In this document: positions 55,008-64,000 of the stretch, one piece after another
How positions within the stretch are numbered: the first letter of the stretch is position 1
Layout: every line of letters begins with the position of its first letter
NCBI RefSeq assembly: GCF_037392515.1
Contig: NC_090288.1
Span: 1-64,000, forward strand
Source: Haliotis asinina
Lineage: Eukaryota > Mollusca > Gastropoda > Lepetellida > Haliotidae
Reading direction: 5' to 3'
Length of the DNA: 64,000 nucleotides
The notes under the pieces: generated by a model
Databases searched by the model: none
The model's input: the letters and a program-made list of their open reading frames with translations, nothing else
Told to the model about the DNA's origin: nothing
Made by a program: the position numbers and the translations under genes

Positions 55008-55705
55008 ATGCGACAACATCGTCTGCTCCAAAAAGTCTACAATATGATTGTTCATCTTGATAATATTGGTAAAAACACTTGGGCAACCCGTATTCGTAGT
55101 CTTTTGTTTAGATGCTGCTTTGGATTTGTCTAGTTATCCCAAACCCTGGGCGATGTCAATGCATTTATCAAACTTTTTCGTACCCTCGCTATCGATATCT
55201 TCAGTCAGGACCGGCATTCATCACTATATGAAAGTTCAAGATATGACTGTTATCGTGAGTTTAAATCTCTACATGAACCTGAGTCGTATCTGTACAACCT
55301 ACGTAATACAAACCTTCGTAATGCTTTCATACGCTTGAGACTTGGTCTAAATGAGTTAGGTATCAATCAAGGAAGACGTTCACCTATTATAGAATCACAA
55401 AGGCCCTGTCCATTCTGTAACACTGTTGAGAATGAATTTCACTTTTAATTTATTTGTCCTGTATATAATGATTTAAGGCAGATGTATTTCCCGTCATGGC
55501 TACGATCACACAAGAATGCTACAAAACTTTATTCAATACTTTCAAGTAAAGCATTCCTATTACAACATGAGACAGCTCTATTTCTTCACCATGCGCTCAT
55601 ATTGAAAAGAGATTCACTGTAACGTGTGTCATATGTTGTATATGTTTTACATACTATACATATATATTTTGTATATGGGCCACTGGCCTTCATACAATAA
55701 AGTGA
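55008..55705 (+). mobile_element. Decayed non-LTR retrotransposon (LINE), 3' end
   Basis: A frame beginning near 55008 encodes RLLQKVYNMIVHLD, NTWATRIRSLLFRCCFGFV, FKSLHEPESYLYNLRN, RLRLGLNELGINQGRR and then CPFCNTVENEFHF with FICPVYNDLRQMYFPSWLR. The C-x2-C-(x)-E-x2-H-(x)-C pattern is typical of the region after the reverse transcriptase domain of invertebrate LINEs. In-frame stops at 55131 (TAG) and 55446 (TAA) show it is dead; the natural end is TAA at 55620-55622. An AATAAA near 55697 and a GTGATTGATAATTGATA tail mark the 3' end. It splits the 36-bp array of intron 3, in the orientation opposite to the host gene. Confidence 0.8.
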
Positions 55706-55714
55706 TTGATAATT

Positions 55715-56868
55715 GATAACTGATCTATACTGTATCTGCTTGTGTTGTTTTCACTCTCATCTATACTGTAACTGCTGGTGATGTCATCGCTCTGATCTAC
55801 ACTGTATCTGCTTGTGTTGTCATCGCTCTGATCTACACTGTATCTGCTTCTGTTGTCCTCACTCTGATCCTCACTGTATCTGCTTGTGTTGTCATCACTC
55901 TGATCTACACTATCTGCTTGTGTTGTCCTCACTCTGATCTACACTGTATCTGCTTCTGTTGTCCTCAATCTGATCTACACTGTATCTGCTTCTGTTGTCC
56001 TCAATCTGATCTACACTGTATCTGAATGTGTTGTCATCGCTCTGATCTACACTGTATCTGCTTGTGTTGTCATCGCTCTGATCTACACTGTATCTGCTTC
56101 TGTTGTCCTCACTCTGATCTACACTGTATCTGCTTGTGTTGTCCTCACTCTGATCTACACTGTATCTGCTTGTGTTGTCATCGCTCTGATCTACACTGCA
56201 TTTGATTGTGTTGTCCTCACTCTGATCTACACTGTATCTGATTGTGTTGTCCTCACTTTGATCTACACTGTATCTGCTTGTGTTGTCCTCAATCTGATCT
56301 ACACTGTATCTGCTTGTGTTGTCATCGCTCTGATCTACACTGCATTTGATTGTGTTGTCCTCACTCTGATCTACACTGTATCTGATTGTGTTGTCATCGC
56401 TCTGATCTACACTGTATCTGCTTGTGTTGTCCTCACTCTGATCTACACTGTATCTGCTTGTGTTGTCATCGCTCTGATCTACACTGCATTTGATTGTGTT
56501 GTCCTCACTCTGATCTACACTGTATCTGATTGTGTTGTCATCGCTCTGATCTACACTGTATCTGCTTGTGTTGTCCTCACTCTGATCTACACTGTATCTG
56601 CTTCTGTTGTCCTCACTCTGATCTACACTGTATCTGCTTGTGTTGTCATCGCTCTGATCTACACTGCATTTGATTGTGTTGTCCTCACTCTGATCTACAC
56701 TGTATCTGATTGTGTTGTCCTCACTTTGATCTACACTGTATCTGCTTGTGTTGTCCTCACTCTGATCTACACTGTATCTGCTTCTGTTGTCCTCACTCTG
56801 ATCTACACTGTATCTGCTTGTGTTGTCATCGCTCTGATCTACACTATCTGCTTGTGTTGTCCTCACCT
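55715..56868. repeat. 36-bp minisatellite derived from the exon 3 splice donor
   Basis: About 32 copies of CTGATCTACACTGTATCTGC followed by TTGTGTTGTCCTCACT, period 36 bp. On the gene strand each unit contains ACAGTGTAGATCAGA next to GTGAGGACAACACA, closely matching the exon 3 end and donor at 56890-56925. Rare variants (GCATTTGATTG) recur at 144- and 180-bp spacing. Long open frames on both strands follow from the 12-codon period. Confidence 0.95.
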
Positions 56869-56902
56869 TGTTTTACGTGGTGTCAGGATGTGATGTACTC
56901 AC

Positions 56903-57158
56903 CCTGATCTGCACTGTGTCCGGTAGTGCTGTACGGTAGAAGTTGGTGTAGTTGAGAGTGAGATCAGCCGCTGTTGCCGACGGACTGATCATTGGTATTC
57001 CGGAAGCACTGAGAATTTTGGCTGCTGCCAGTGCCGTAACACTTCGAGAGGGTCCGATAATTCCTGCCATAATACAATACGATTTGGAAGCGAGATGGTA
57101 ATAAGCAGCGAGAGACACGGGACTTCTTAAGGCATCAGGTATTATTTCCTCCATCACA
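56903..57158 (-). CDS. Receptor exon 3: Venus-flytrap module 1, central part
   Basis: Encodes EEIIPDALRSPVSLAAYYHL, then MAGIIGPSRSVTALAAAKIL, IPMISPSATAADL, and FYRTALPDTVQIR. The I-I-G-P-S-(x)-S and S-A-T-A-A-D-L blocks match the ligand-binding core of glutamate-receptor-like modules. The donor is CAGG/GTGAGT at 56902, phase 0, joining PILDIL of exon 4. The 5' edge is uncertain: an in-frame TAA lies just upstream, and the likely acceptor CATAAAG before 57158 gives phase 2, while exon 2 ends in phase 1. A short missing exon, another start (GGAG before the Glu codon, phase 0) or an error could explain this. Confidence 0.8.
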
Positions 57159-57410
57159 CTTTATGCAAAATTACTTTCCAAGAACACTATGGTGTATATT
57201 CACCGTAAAATTAGTAACTCTTTCACGTCGGTTGTCAACATATGGCGAGGTGCTTTCTTTCACACCTCTTTATAAAATGGTCCTAAAGAAATGTGTATGA
57301 GTGGACGATGTTATCTAAAGGGGAGGAGGCTATGACTGCCGTTTCGGCAGTTTTATGGCGATGTTATGAAGAGGGCAGTAAAAGGCATTTGATTGATGTG
57401 GGAGGGTACG

Positions 57411-57483
57411 TGGTGAGTGAGTGAGTGAGGTATAATCTATAGTCACATCGGCAATATTTCAGCCATACTGTGACGATCTCTGG
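57411..57483 (+). mobile_element. SINE fragment (GTGAGTGAG end)
   Basis: GTGAGTGAGTGAGTGAGG followed by CACATCGGCAATATTTCAG and TGTGACGATCTCTG. It resembles the end of the same gastropod SINE type as at 38341-38508, here truncated and abutting the 20-bp array. The family call is from memory. Confidence 0.5.
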
Positions 57484-57720
57484 TAGGAGATGTGACATGA
57501 TAGTAAGAGATGATGGTAGGAGATGTGAGATAATGGTAGGAGATGTGAGATGATGGTAGGAGATATGAGGTGATGGTAGGACATGTGAGATGATAGTAAG
57601 AGATGTGAGATGATGGTAAGAGATGTGAGATGATGGTAGGAGATGTGAGATGATGGTAGGAGATGTGAGATGATGGTAGGAGATGTGAGATGATAGTAGG
57701 AGGTGTGAGAGGGTGGAACA
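57484..57720. repeat. 20-bp minisatellite in intron 2
   Basis: About 12 copies of GATGGTAGGAGATGTGAGAT. Units decay to the right into longer GAGAGATGTGAGAGAACA units (57720-57800). Confidence 0.93.
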
Positions 57721-58680
57721 GTGAAGGATGCAAGAGGATAATGAGAGATGTGAGAGAACACTGAAGAGTGTAAGAGAATAGTGAGAGATGTGACAGAACA
57801 TTCACTGATTGAAAAGGATAGTGAGAGAGCAGTGACTGATGGAAGGGGATAGTGAGAGAGCAGTGACTAATGGAAGAAGATAGTGAGAGAGCAGTTATTG
57901 ATGGAAGGGGATAGTGAGAGAGCAGTTACTGATGGAAGTGGATAGTGAGAGAGCAGTGACTGATGGAAGGGGATAGTGAGAGAGCATTCACTGATGGAAG
58001 GGGATAGTGAGAGAGCAGTGCCTGGTGGAAGGGGATAGTGAGAGAGCAGTGACTAATGGAAGAAGATAGTGAGAGAGCAGTTACTGATGGAAGGGGATAG
58101 TGAGAGAGCAGTGACTGATGGAAGGGGATAGTGAGAGAGCAGTGACTAATGGAAGAAGATAGTGAGAGAGCAGTTACTGATGGAAGGGGATAGTGAGAGA
58201 GCAGTTACTGATGGAAGAGGATAGTGAGAGAGCAGTGACTGATGGAAGGGGATAATGAGAGAGCATTTACTGATGGAAGGGGATAGTGAGAGAGCATTTA
58301 CTGATGGAAGGGGATAGTGAGAGAGCAGTTACTGATGGAAGGGGATAGTGAGAGAGCAGTGACTAATGGAAGGGGATAGTGAGAGAGCAGTGACTAATGG
58401 AAGGGGATAGTGAGAGAGCAGTTACTGATGGAAGGGGATAGTGAGAGAGCAGTTACTGATGGAAGGGGATAGTGAGAGAGCAGTGACTGATGGAAGGGGA
58501 TAGTGAGAGAGCATTTACTGATGGAAGGGGATAGTGAGAGAGCAGTGCCTGGTGGAAGGGGATAGTGAGAGATGTGAGAGAACAGTGACAGATGTAAGAG
58601 AGTAGTGAGATGTTTGAGAGAACAGTCAAAGATTAGGAGGATAGTGAATGACGTGAGGAAACAGTGGGAGATGAGGGAGG
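57721..58680. repeat. 31-bp purine-rich minisatellite in intron 2
   Basis: Main array about 57805-58570, roughly 25 copies of GGGGATAGTGAGAGAGCAGT followed by GACTGATGGAA, period 31 bp (57911 to 57942). It is flanked on both sides by irregular GAGATGTGAGAGAACAGTGA units, which link it to the 20-bp array. Strong purine strand bias. Confidence 0.93.
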
Positions 58681-58850
58681 ACAGTTTTGGTATTGCAATT
58701 CTTTTGTGGTGGTTTGTATACATACTGAAAACTAGAATGCCAGAGTTAATTATATCGCATTAGTTTATTGCTTGGTTTCACATCTGCAGTTTCAGCGTCA
58801 TTAAGTATGGACTAACTTCAAATCGGAATTGGAAGTAGCAGAAGATTTAC

Positions 58851-58973
58851 CTAGGTGGATAGATGGATCGTCCTTGGTACAGTTGATAATACCCGAGAGC
58901 GATGGGCTGACAACATCCAGAGCGTTCTGGACCACATATAGTGGGTTCTGGCAGTCGTCGTAGAGCTTCACGT
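58851..58973 (-). CDS. Receptor exon 2: Venus-flytrap module 1, early part
   Basis: The 123-nt exon has a good acceptor (CACTTCCAG before 58973) and a donor CTAG/GTAAAT at 58850. The first two bases complete an Asp codon begun in exon 1, giving PGIRF-D-VKLYDDCQNPLYV. The block L-Y-D-D-C-Q is the usual strand after the P-G-I-R/K-(x)-G motif of class C-type modules, with its conserved cysteine. It continues VQNALDVVSPSLSGIINC and TKDDPSIHL and ends in phase 1. Exon 1/2 phase fits well; the exit phase does not match the exon 3 acceptor I favour. Confidence 0.85.
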
Positions 58974-59161
58974 CTGGAAGTGATGAATCATAGTTGCAAT
59001 GAAATCGTCTTCATGTAAATTCTGAGGCACGGATTTTGCATTTGTTGACAGAAACTGTTTGAGCTAAACCAAATCTGAAAGCCTTGACTAATCTTGTAGA
59101 CGTATCTTTGACAAGCCGCCCCACTATGCAGCAAGAAATTACTCATTGTTTGGCATATTGC

Positions 59162-59164
<3 letters not shown>

Positions 59165-59235
<71 letters not shown>

Positions 59236-59243
59236 GAGAGAGA
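59165..59243. repeat. (TG)33 microsatellite with short GA tail
   Basis: 59165-59230 is 33 uninterrupted TG dinucleotides, followed by AAAGAGAGAGAGAG and short GACA repeats. It lies in intron 1. Confidence 0.97.
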
Positions 59244-59549
59244 GACAGACAGTCAGACAGAATGACTGGTCTGAAGTGGTAAATACATACTCACAAACAT
59301 AGTAGAATATATGAAGCATTCATTTTAGATCTATCGCCTTCAATGAAACATTTCCTACTGCATTCAGTAGTGACCATCTCAAGCATGTACAAACAAATTC
59401 ACAAACCCTCATTAGCGTGACAAAACACAATCCTATAGGTACATATTTAACGCAGCTAAGGGAAAACATGCATACTAACCGCGACAACACACTATACGTA
59501 CAAAACAAAATTCAATACTACTCCGAAAAAAACCAGCAATATATAACAG

Positions 59550-60235
59550 TACACAGTTAACACAATCCAACACTACACAGATGACCCCAAACATATTACA
59601 CAGATGAACACAAACACGCACTACACAGATAAACATGTACCTACACTACACGGATAAATACAAACACACTGCACAGATAAAGTCCAAAACTACACATATA
59701 AACAAAACAACACTACAAACACACACTACACAGGTAAACACAAACCACAAACACACACTTCACATATTAACACAAACACACTACACAGATAAACACAAAC
59801 ATGCACTACACACATTAACACATTCACACTACACAGAAAAACATAAACATATTAACACAAACACACTACACAGATAAACACAATCCAACACTACACATAT
59901 GAGCACAAACAAGCTAGACAGATGAACACATACAACACAGATAATCACACATTACACAGATAAACACAATCCAACACTACACATATAAGCACAAACACAC
60001 ACTACACAGATAAGCAAAATCACACACTACACAGATAAACACTATCCAACACTACACACATGAGGCACAAGCACTGCACAGATAAACACATACTACGCAG
60101 ATAAACACAAACACACACTACACAAGCAAAGACAAATACACACTATACAGATAAACACAATCCAACACTACACAAATAAAGAAAATCCAACACTACACAT
60201 ATTTACACAAACACACACAGTACTGGCAAAGCACA
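59550..60235. repeat. Degenerate AC-rich tandem repeat in intron 1
   Basis: Irregular units of roughly 26-28 bp built from CACTACACAGATAAACACAA and CCAACACTACACATAT variants. Open frames across it are compositional. Confidence 0.8.
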
Positions 60236-60254
60236 ATCCCAAACTCTGCATGTA

Positions 60255-61665
60255 TACATGTTAAAGTGTCTATGAATATTGTAATGTTAAAAGCATTTTG
60301 AATGCATGATATTGTTTGCTTTAATCATATTTTACTCGAAAATGAATTGGATTGGGCACAAATTATCCAGCTTAGGAACGCCCTCTCCTGAACTGAATAT
60401 TGTAATGTTAACGGCCTGAAGGTGTCGGGAATCTGTGACCGGGTGTAAACAACCCTGGAGTCAACTTTGTGGGTAGAGTCTTTCGGTGTTTTGAAAGCCC
60501 TAGTGTGCAGTCCACAACCCTGTGCACTTAAAAGAACCCACGGATCCGTTGGTATATGACCAGATGGTAGCCTCAGGAATATATGCAAACGCCTAGTTGC
60601 GGGTACAGCAACGTGCTGTAAACACGGACAAAGCACTGTCATTAAGTGTCCCAATCCACCCAGGTGTGAATGGGTACCTCGTAAGGATGGGAAATCCACA
60701 TTAACGGTGCGCCTAGTGGGCTGCAAGAGTTGTATGGTCCCCATTGAGCTGATATTGAAAATACGATGTGCCGTTGTGATGTAATGTTAAAGGCATGAAG
60801 AGTGTGTGGTATATAAATACAGTAATGTTAAAGGAATGAAGAGTGTGTAATGCCTATATACAGTTTGATTTTAAAGGCATGAATAGTGTGTGATGTCTGT
60901 GTACAGTTTAATGTTAAAAGCATGAAGAGTGTGTGATGCCTGCATACATTTTAATGTTACAGGCATGAAGAGTGCGTGACATATGAATACTGTAATGTTA
61001 AAGGCATGAAGAGTGTGTGATGTATGAATACTGTAATATTAAAAGCATGAAGAGTTTGTGATACACTGATATTTGAACACTCAAGGAATGGAGAATGTGT
61101 GATTTCTGTATACTGTAAAGTTAAATGCATGTAGACTGTTTAATTCCTCAATGTTGAAATGTTAAAGACATATACAATGTGTAATACCTGTATATTGTGA
61201 TATTAAGAGCATGTTGAATGCATGATACCTGTATTTTGTCGTGTTAGAGCATGTTGAATGCGTGATGTATGAATGCTATAACGTTAAGACCAGATACCTC
61301 TTTATCGTAATTTTACAGGCATGAAGAATGTGTAATGTATGTATATTGTAATTTAACATCGTTAAAGCATTGTTAAGGGAATGGAGGTTGTGTGATACAT
61401 GCATTGTGTAATGTTAAGAGCGTGTAGAATATTATGTGATGCATAGATATTGTAATGGTCAAGGCATATAGAATGAAGAACCCGTGTTTGTTGTATGTTG
61501 TATGCATGTAGATTTGTAGATTGTCCGTTTCTTGCACATGGTAATGTTAGTGGAATGTAGAATATGTTATACTGGTATATTGTAACATTAAGGGCGTGTG
61601 ATACCTGTATACTGTAATATTAAAAGTATGTTGAATGTCCGATGCGGGATGCATGTTTGCCATTA
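60255..61665. repeat. Degenerate ~41-bp tandem repeat in intron 1
   Basis: Units of the type GTAATGTTAAAGGCATGAAG followed by AGTGTGTGATGTATGAATACT recur at about 41-bp spacing (60992, 61033 and on), becoming more diverged to the right. Units on both sides of 60405-60775 show that a dispersed repeat inserted into the array. Confidence 0.85.
60405..60775 (-). mobile_element. Dispersed SINE-like repeat inserted in the 41-bp array
   Basis: On the minus strand this reads through ACTCTTGCAGCCCACTAGG, GGTACCCATTCACACCTGGG, AGTGCTTTGTCCGTG and CTGTACCCGCAACTAG. The word G-G-T-A-C-C-C-A-T-T with C-A-C-C-T-G-G-G-T is familiar from dispersed repeats of marine invertebrates, although I cannot name the family. 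A 139-codon open frame across it has no recognisable protein domain and is rejected as a gene. Confidence 0.5.
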
Positions 61666-62216
61666 TGTGTACAACACTGAGTGCTACCTGTCTTCCAATG
61701 TAGGATCAAAGAATGCGTGAATGTATGATCACATCAATTCCAGGCACGGCCATGGTTACTGATCCTCAGGTTACCATTGTACAGATACTCTAATTTGATC
61801 TCGTGGTCTCTTCAGCGAGTCACCTCGACCTAAGGGTTGTCTTCTTCCCGCTATCTGTGATAACTGAGGCAACTTCCTGCTACTTAACAAGGTATATGGA
61901 CGCCCCCAGGAGCTGCCTTCCACCTGCCTTGTCTCTATGGCCAGAGAGACTTAATGTCGGTGGGTGGCGTTAGAAGGAGTGGTCGTTACCTGAGTCACAA
62001 CGAAGCCTGGTGTTATTTGAGACAGATCACATCGTGGTATGGCTCGTGTTGTTGTCTATGCGTGACATGCATGACTGCTCGCCGGTTTTGACTTCCTAAT
62101 GACAACACAAATACCTCCCTCAGCACGTCAACATGTGTACATTTCGAGTTGTATCGTACATGACTAACCCTTGTTACAATAGTTTCTGGTGCTCACAAGT
62201 AACAATGGCAGCTTAC
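61666..62216. other. Intron 1, unique sequence next to exon 1
   Basis: About 550 bp of higher-GC sequence with no recognised exon or repeat. It follows the exon 1 donor (TTTG/GTAAGC) in gene direction. Confidence 0.45.
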
Positions 62217-62490
62217 CAAACCTGATTCCAGGAATAAATCCCTTGTTGAGTTTGTCGATGACCCAGCCGACTGCCACGTATGTCTGCAGAGCGTGTCGTG
62301 ATATGTCTCCACACATTCCATTCTGGCTCTCCCTCAGGCTGATGAAGAGGGATAGTCTCACCTGGGATATGTTGGATGTCCAGGACGGAGCTTGCACATA
62401 GCAGTAGTCCGCGCTGTATGTCAGCGACACCATGCAACACATCACCCCAGCGAACACACCCGACACACCTTCCAACATCATCCCTTTCAT
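62217..62490 (-). CDS. Receptor exon 1: signal peptide and start of Venus-flytrap module 1
   Basis: I chose ATG at 62490 because the residues that follow (MKGMMLEGVSGVFAGVMC, MVSLTYSADY) form a plausible signal peptide with cleavage near Ala-Asp. An upstream in-frame ATG at 62559 would add 23 mostly charged residues. The mature start continues FISLRESQNGMCG, HALQTYVAVGWVIDKLNKG and FIPGIRF, matching the usual opening of class C-type ligand-binding modules (a cysteine, then an A-(x)-(x)-W/I-D-x-L/I-N helix, then P-G-I-(x)-F/L). The donor is TTTG/GTAAGC at 62216, phase 1. This is the 5'-most coding exon I can find; non-coding first exons may lie further right. Confidence 0.82.
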
Positions 62491-63244
62491 GTTGGTAATT
62501 GTAAAAATCTCCAATTCAGGGCAGTGTCGTTGGACCTGCTTCTTTCTCGACCAAAACACTCATTTTCACAACTCCGCACCCGTGTTTCGCGTCCAATATA
62601 ATCAGGTAAACATCTACCTGAGGTGACCTAGATATAAAGAGCCCTCTAGCGGCCAGGTATTGCAACAATGCAGATTCAGCTGGTGGAGTCAGTGAAGCGC
62701 GTCTTGAACTTGTCTGTATACATACAGACATCAACACGGTTTTCATGGCATTTATTTGAATTTCTGTCACCGATTTCGGGGTTATCCCAAATATACCGTG
62801 ATATATGAAATATCTTTGAGCAGACACCGCCTATGAGTCACAAGTGTGGTGTTCTGGAGCTAGAATGAGAAGATCGATTAACTCATACTAGATATGTAGT
62901 ATAGGTAAGACAAGTTGCATAAACAAGTGTGCCATATTTATTCTACTCAATTTAGAATGGGCTTCATTTTCCCGATGGATAAAGTGACACAGGACAGTGC
63001 CTTCAGTTTGCTGTGACGGACTGCTTCGGGTACAGTATGTAGGTATACAGCCTTGTATAACAATCTGTATAGTCGGATCATGACCTAACAATGCAAATCA
63101 TATTGTCGAAATATTCTTATAATGCAGTTAATAGATTCGTGTTAGGTCTTATAATACAATCCGTATAGATGGGTTAACGTCTACGAAACCAATTCATACA
63201 TTCTAGATACAGTTTTTATGCTCCGCATACTCGGATTAAAATCT
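62491..63244. other. 5' flank of the receptor gene
   Basis: Probable 5' untranslated and promoter-side sequence. I see no TATA or initiator motif that I can defend. Short open frames here have no recognisable domain. Confidence 0.4.
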
Positions 63245-63317
63245 AACAATGTATGTATATATATATGTATATATATGTGTGTATGTATATATATATGTAT
63301 ATATATATTATATATGT
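63245..63317. repeat. TA/TG-rich microsatellite
   Basis: Alternating TATATATG and GTGTATG words with a run of TATATATATTATATATG. Simple sequence. Confidence 0.92.
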
Positions 63318-63565
63318 TCATATCATAACTTCGAAAAACGTATTGTGTGAGTTGTTCAGGTTTTTTTCATTTGTTTTTTTTTTTACCGATTGATAAGAAA
63401 TGAAACAATTAGTGACTTTTGCTTGCTAAGTTTGCAGTTATATATAAAACGTCGGGTTGCCATGTGTACTACTTGGATTACACGATGCCATTTAGAAAGT
63501 GGTCAAATGCAACGCATGTCATATTTCGGATTTCACTTCCTTAGTAAAGTACAAATTCTATTACT
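63318..63565. other. AT-rich flank, no feature seen
   Basis: Includes a T-run at 63360-63385. No gene or RNA seen. Confidence 0.4.
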
Positions 63566-63665
63566 TGTTTTTGGTTTAGTCCCATCCGGGATTCGAACTC
63601 GCACCCTCAGAGTCAGGCACCTGCTGTGGAAGTCGCAGTGGCTGAGCGGGCTAGGCGGCTGACTT
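63566..63665. mobile_element. tRNA-like SINE pieces in inverted orientation
   Basis: On the minus strand 63568-63612 ends GAGTTCGAATCCCGGATGGG, a clear box B (GTTCGAATCCC). On the plus strand 63632-63664 contains GTGGCTGAGCGGGCTAGGCG, a box A-like tRNA-Leu/Ser-type head. Both halves carry a GCCTGACT/GGCTGACT word, so they look like two opposed partial copies of a tRNA-derived repeat. It does not fold as a complete tRNA gene and I do not call one. Confidence 0.55.
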
Positions 63666-63721
63666 TGTGTGCTGTGCACCATGATTGAACAGTTTCAACA
63701 ACAGCCCAACGTGCCATATCT

Positions 63722-64000
63722 ATATCCTTACTATGTAATGTTTCAGAAGTTCTTGTGTCACCCGTGTGCCTACATAATGGCCTGGACTTCTTGTGTCTGC
63801 GGTGTCACTACATAATGGCCTGACGTTCTTGTGTCACCCGTGTCACTATGTAATGTTCCTGAACTTCTCGAGTCACCCGTGTCATTATGTAATGTTCCTG
63901 AACTTCTTGTGTCACCCGTGTCACCATGTAATGTTCCTGAACTTATCGTGTCACCCGTGTCACCATGTAATGTTCCTAAAGTTCTTGTGTCACCCGTGTC
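63722..64000. repeat. 39-bp minisatellite running off the window
   Basis: Units of ATGTAATGTTCCTGAACTTC followed by TTGTGTCACCCGTGTCACT at 39-bp spacing (63851 and 63890), about seven copies, continuing beyond 64000. Confidence 0.94.

Larger units (their letters stand above)
11175..62490 (-). other. Gene span: tandem Venus-flytrap single-pass receptor
   Basis: Seven coding exons on the minus strand were placed by protein similarity, splice motifs and codon phase: 62217-62490, 58851-58973, 56903-57158, 53643-54455, 38652-40145, 14438-14726 and 11175-12301. Introns are 3.2, 1.7, 2.4, 13.5, 23.9 and 2.1 kb. Summed coding length is 4,376 nt, which is not a multiple of three because the exon 2/3 junction is unresolved. 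The predicted protein is about 1,458 residues: signal peptide, VFT module 1 (about 40-480), Cys motif, VFT module 2 (about 530-985), Cys motif, one membrane helix (about 1051-1075), long cytoplasmic tail. VFT modules of this kind bind small ligands in class C GPCRs, natriuretic peptide receptors and Venus kinase receptors; here no known output domain is present. Ligand and function are unknown. Confidence 0.85.

Noticed and set aside
55690-56893. Open frames with SVDQSEDNTSRY or IYTVSACVVLTL repeats
   Set aside because: Opposite-strand readings of the 36-bp minisatellite, period 12 codons.
57364-58723. Minus-strand His/Ser/Leu-rich open frames
   Set aside because: Readings of the 20-bp and 31-bp purine-rich arrays of intron 2.
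60325-60744. 139-codon minus-strand open frame
   Set aside because: It coincides with a dispersed SINE-like repeat and matches no protein domain I recognise.
62389-62827. Short open frames upstream of exon 1 as extra exons
   Set aside because: No signal peptide, domain or splice logic. The exon 1 signal peptide already provides a proper N-terminus.
63566-63665. Functional tRNA gene
   Set aside because: Box A-like and box B-like segments lie on opposite strands and do not form one cloverleaf.

Overview
This is the end of a eukaryotic chromosome, most likely from a marine gastropod. The left end is about 6.3 kb of CCCTAA telomere repeat, followed by degenerate telomere-like hexamers and a subtelomere rich in minisatellites. 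Three things suggest a mollusc, perhaps an abalone-like vetigastropod: TTAGGG-type telomeres, a tRNA-derived SINE ending in GTGAGTGAG (38.34 kb, fragment at 57.41 kb) that I recognise from memory as common in abalone sequence, and a decayed invertebrate-type LINE tail. The species call is inference.

Layout: 1-6300 telomere; 6301-7083 variant telomere repeats (CCCGTA, ACACGT); 7084-11174 subtelomere with a pair of inverted short repeats, a Tc1/mariner-like remnant, an 18-bp array and a 62-bp array; 11175-62490 one large minus-strand gene; 62491-64000 its 5' flank, with a tRNA-like repeat and a 39-bp array that runs off the window.

The gene has seven recognisable coding exons (about 4.4 kb, about 1,458 residues) spread over 51 kb. 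It reads towards the telomere. The product is a type I membrane protein: signal peptide, two tandem Venus-flytrap (ANF-receptor/periplasmic-binding-like) modules each followed by a short three-cysteine motif, one transmembrane helix, and a long disordered tail of 374 residues with a PPLPPLP motif and a C-terminal S-x-V PDZ-type ligand. I see no kinase, guanylate cyclase or seven-helix domain. One exon junction (2/3) does not join in frame as I place it.

The six introns total 46.9 kb, and most of that is tandem repeat. Each larger intron carries its own unrelated minisatellite: 42 bp (22.7 kb, with a 4,504-bp higher-order repeat), 25 bp (about 8 kb), 31 bp (4.6 kb), 36 bp, 20 bp, another 31 bp, 41 bp and others. 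The best finding is that the 36-bp unit in intron 3 is a diverged copy of the exon 3 / intron 3 splice donor, in exact 36-bp register with the real donor. Weaker resemblances of the 25-, 31- and 42-bp units to neighbouring splice junctions raise the idea that introns of this gene grew by tandem amplification seeded at their own exon edges. A 30-bp head-to-head telomeric island between two 63-bp direct repeats lies in intron 5.

Long open frames inside the arrays are by-products of repeat units divisible by three (or of three-unit periods) and are not annotated as genes.
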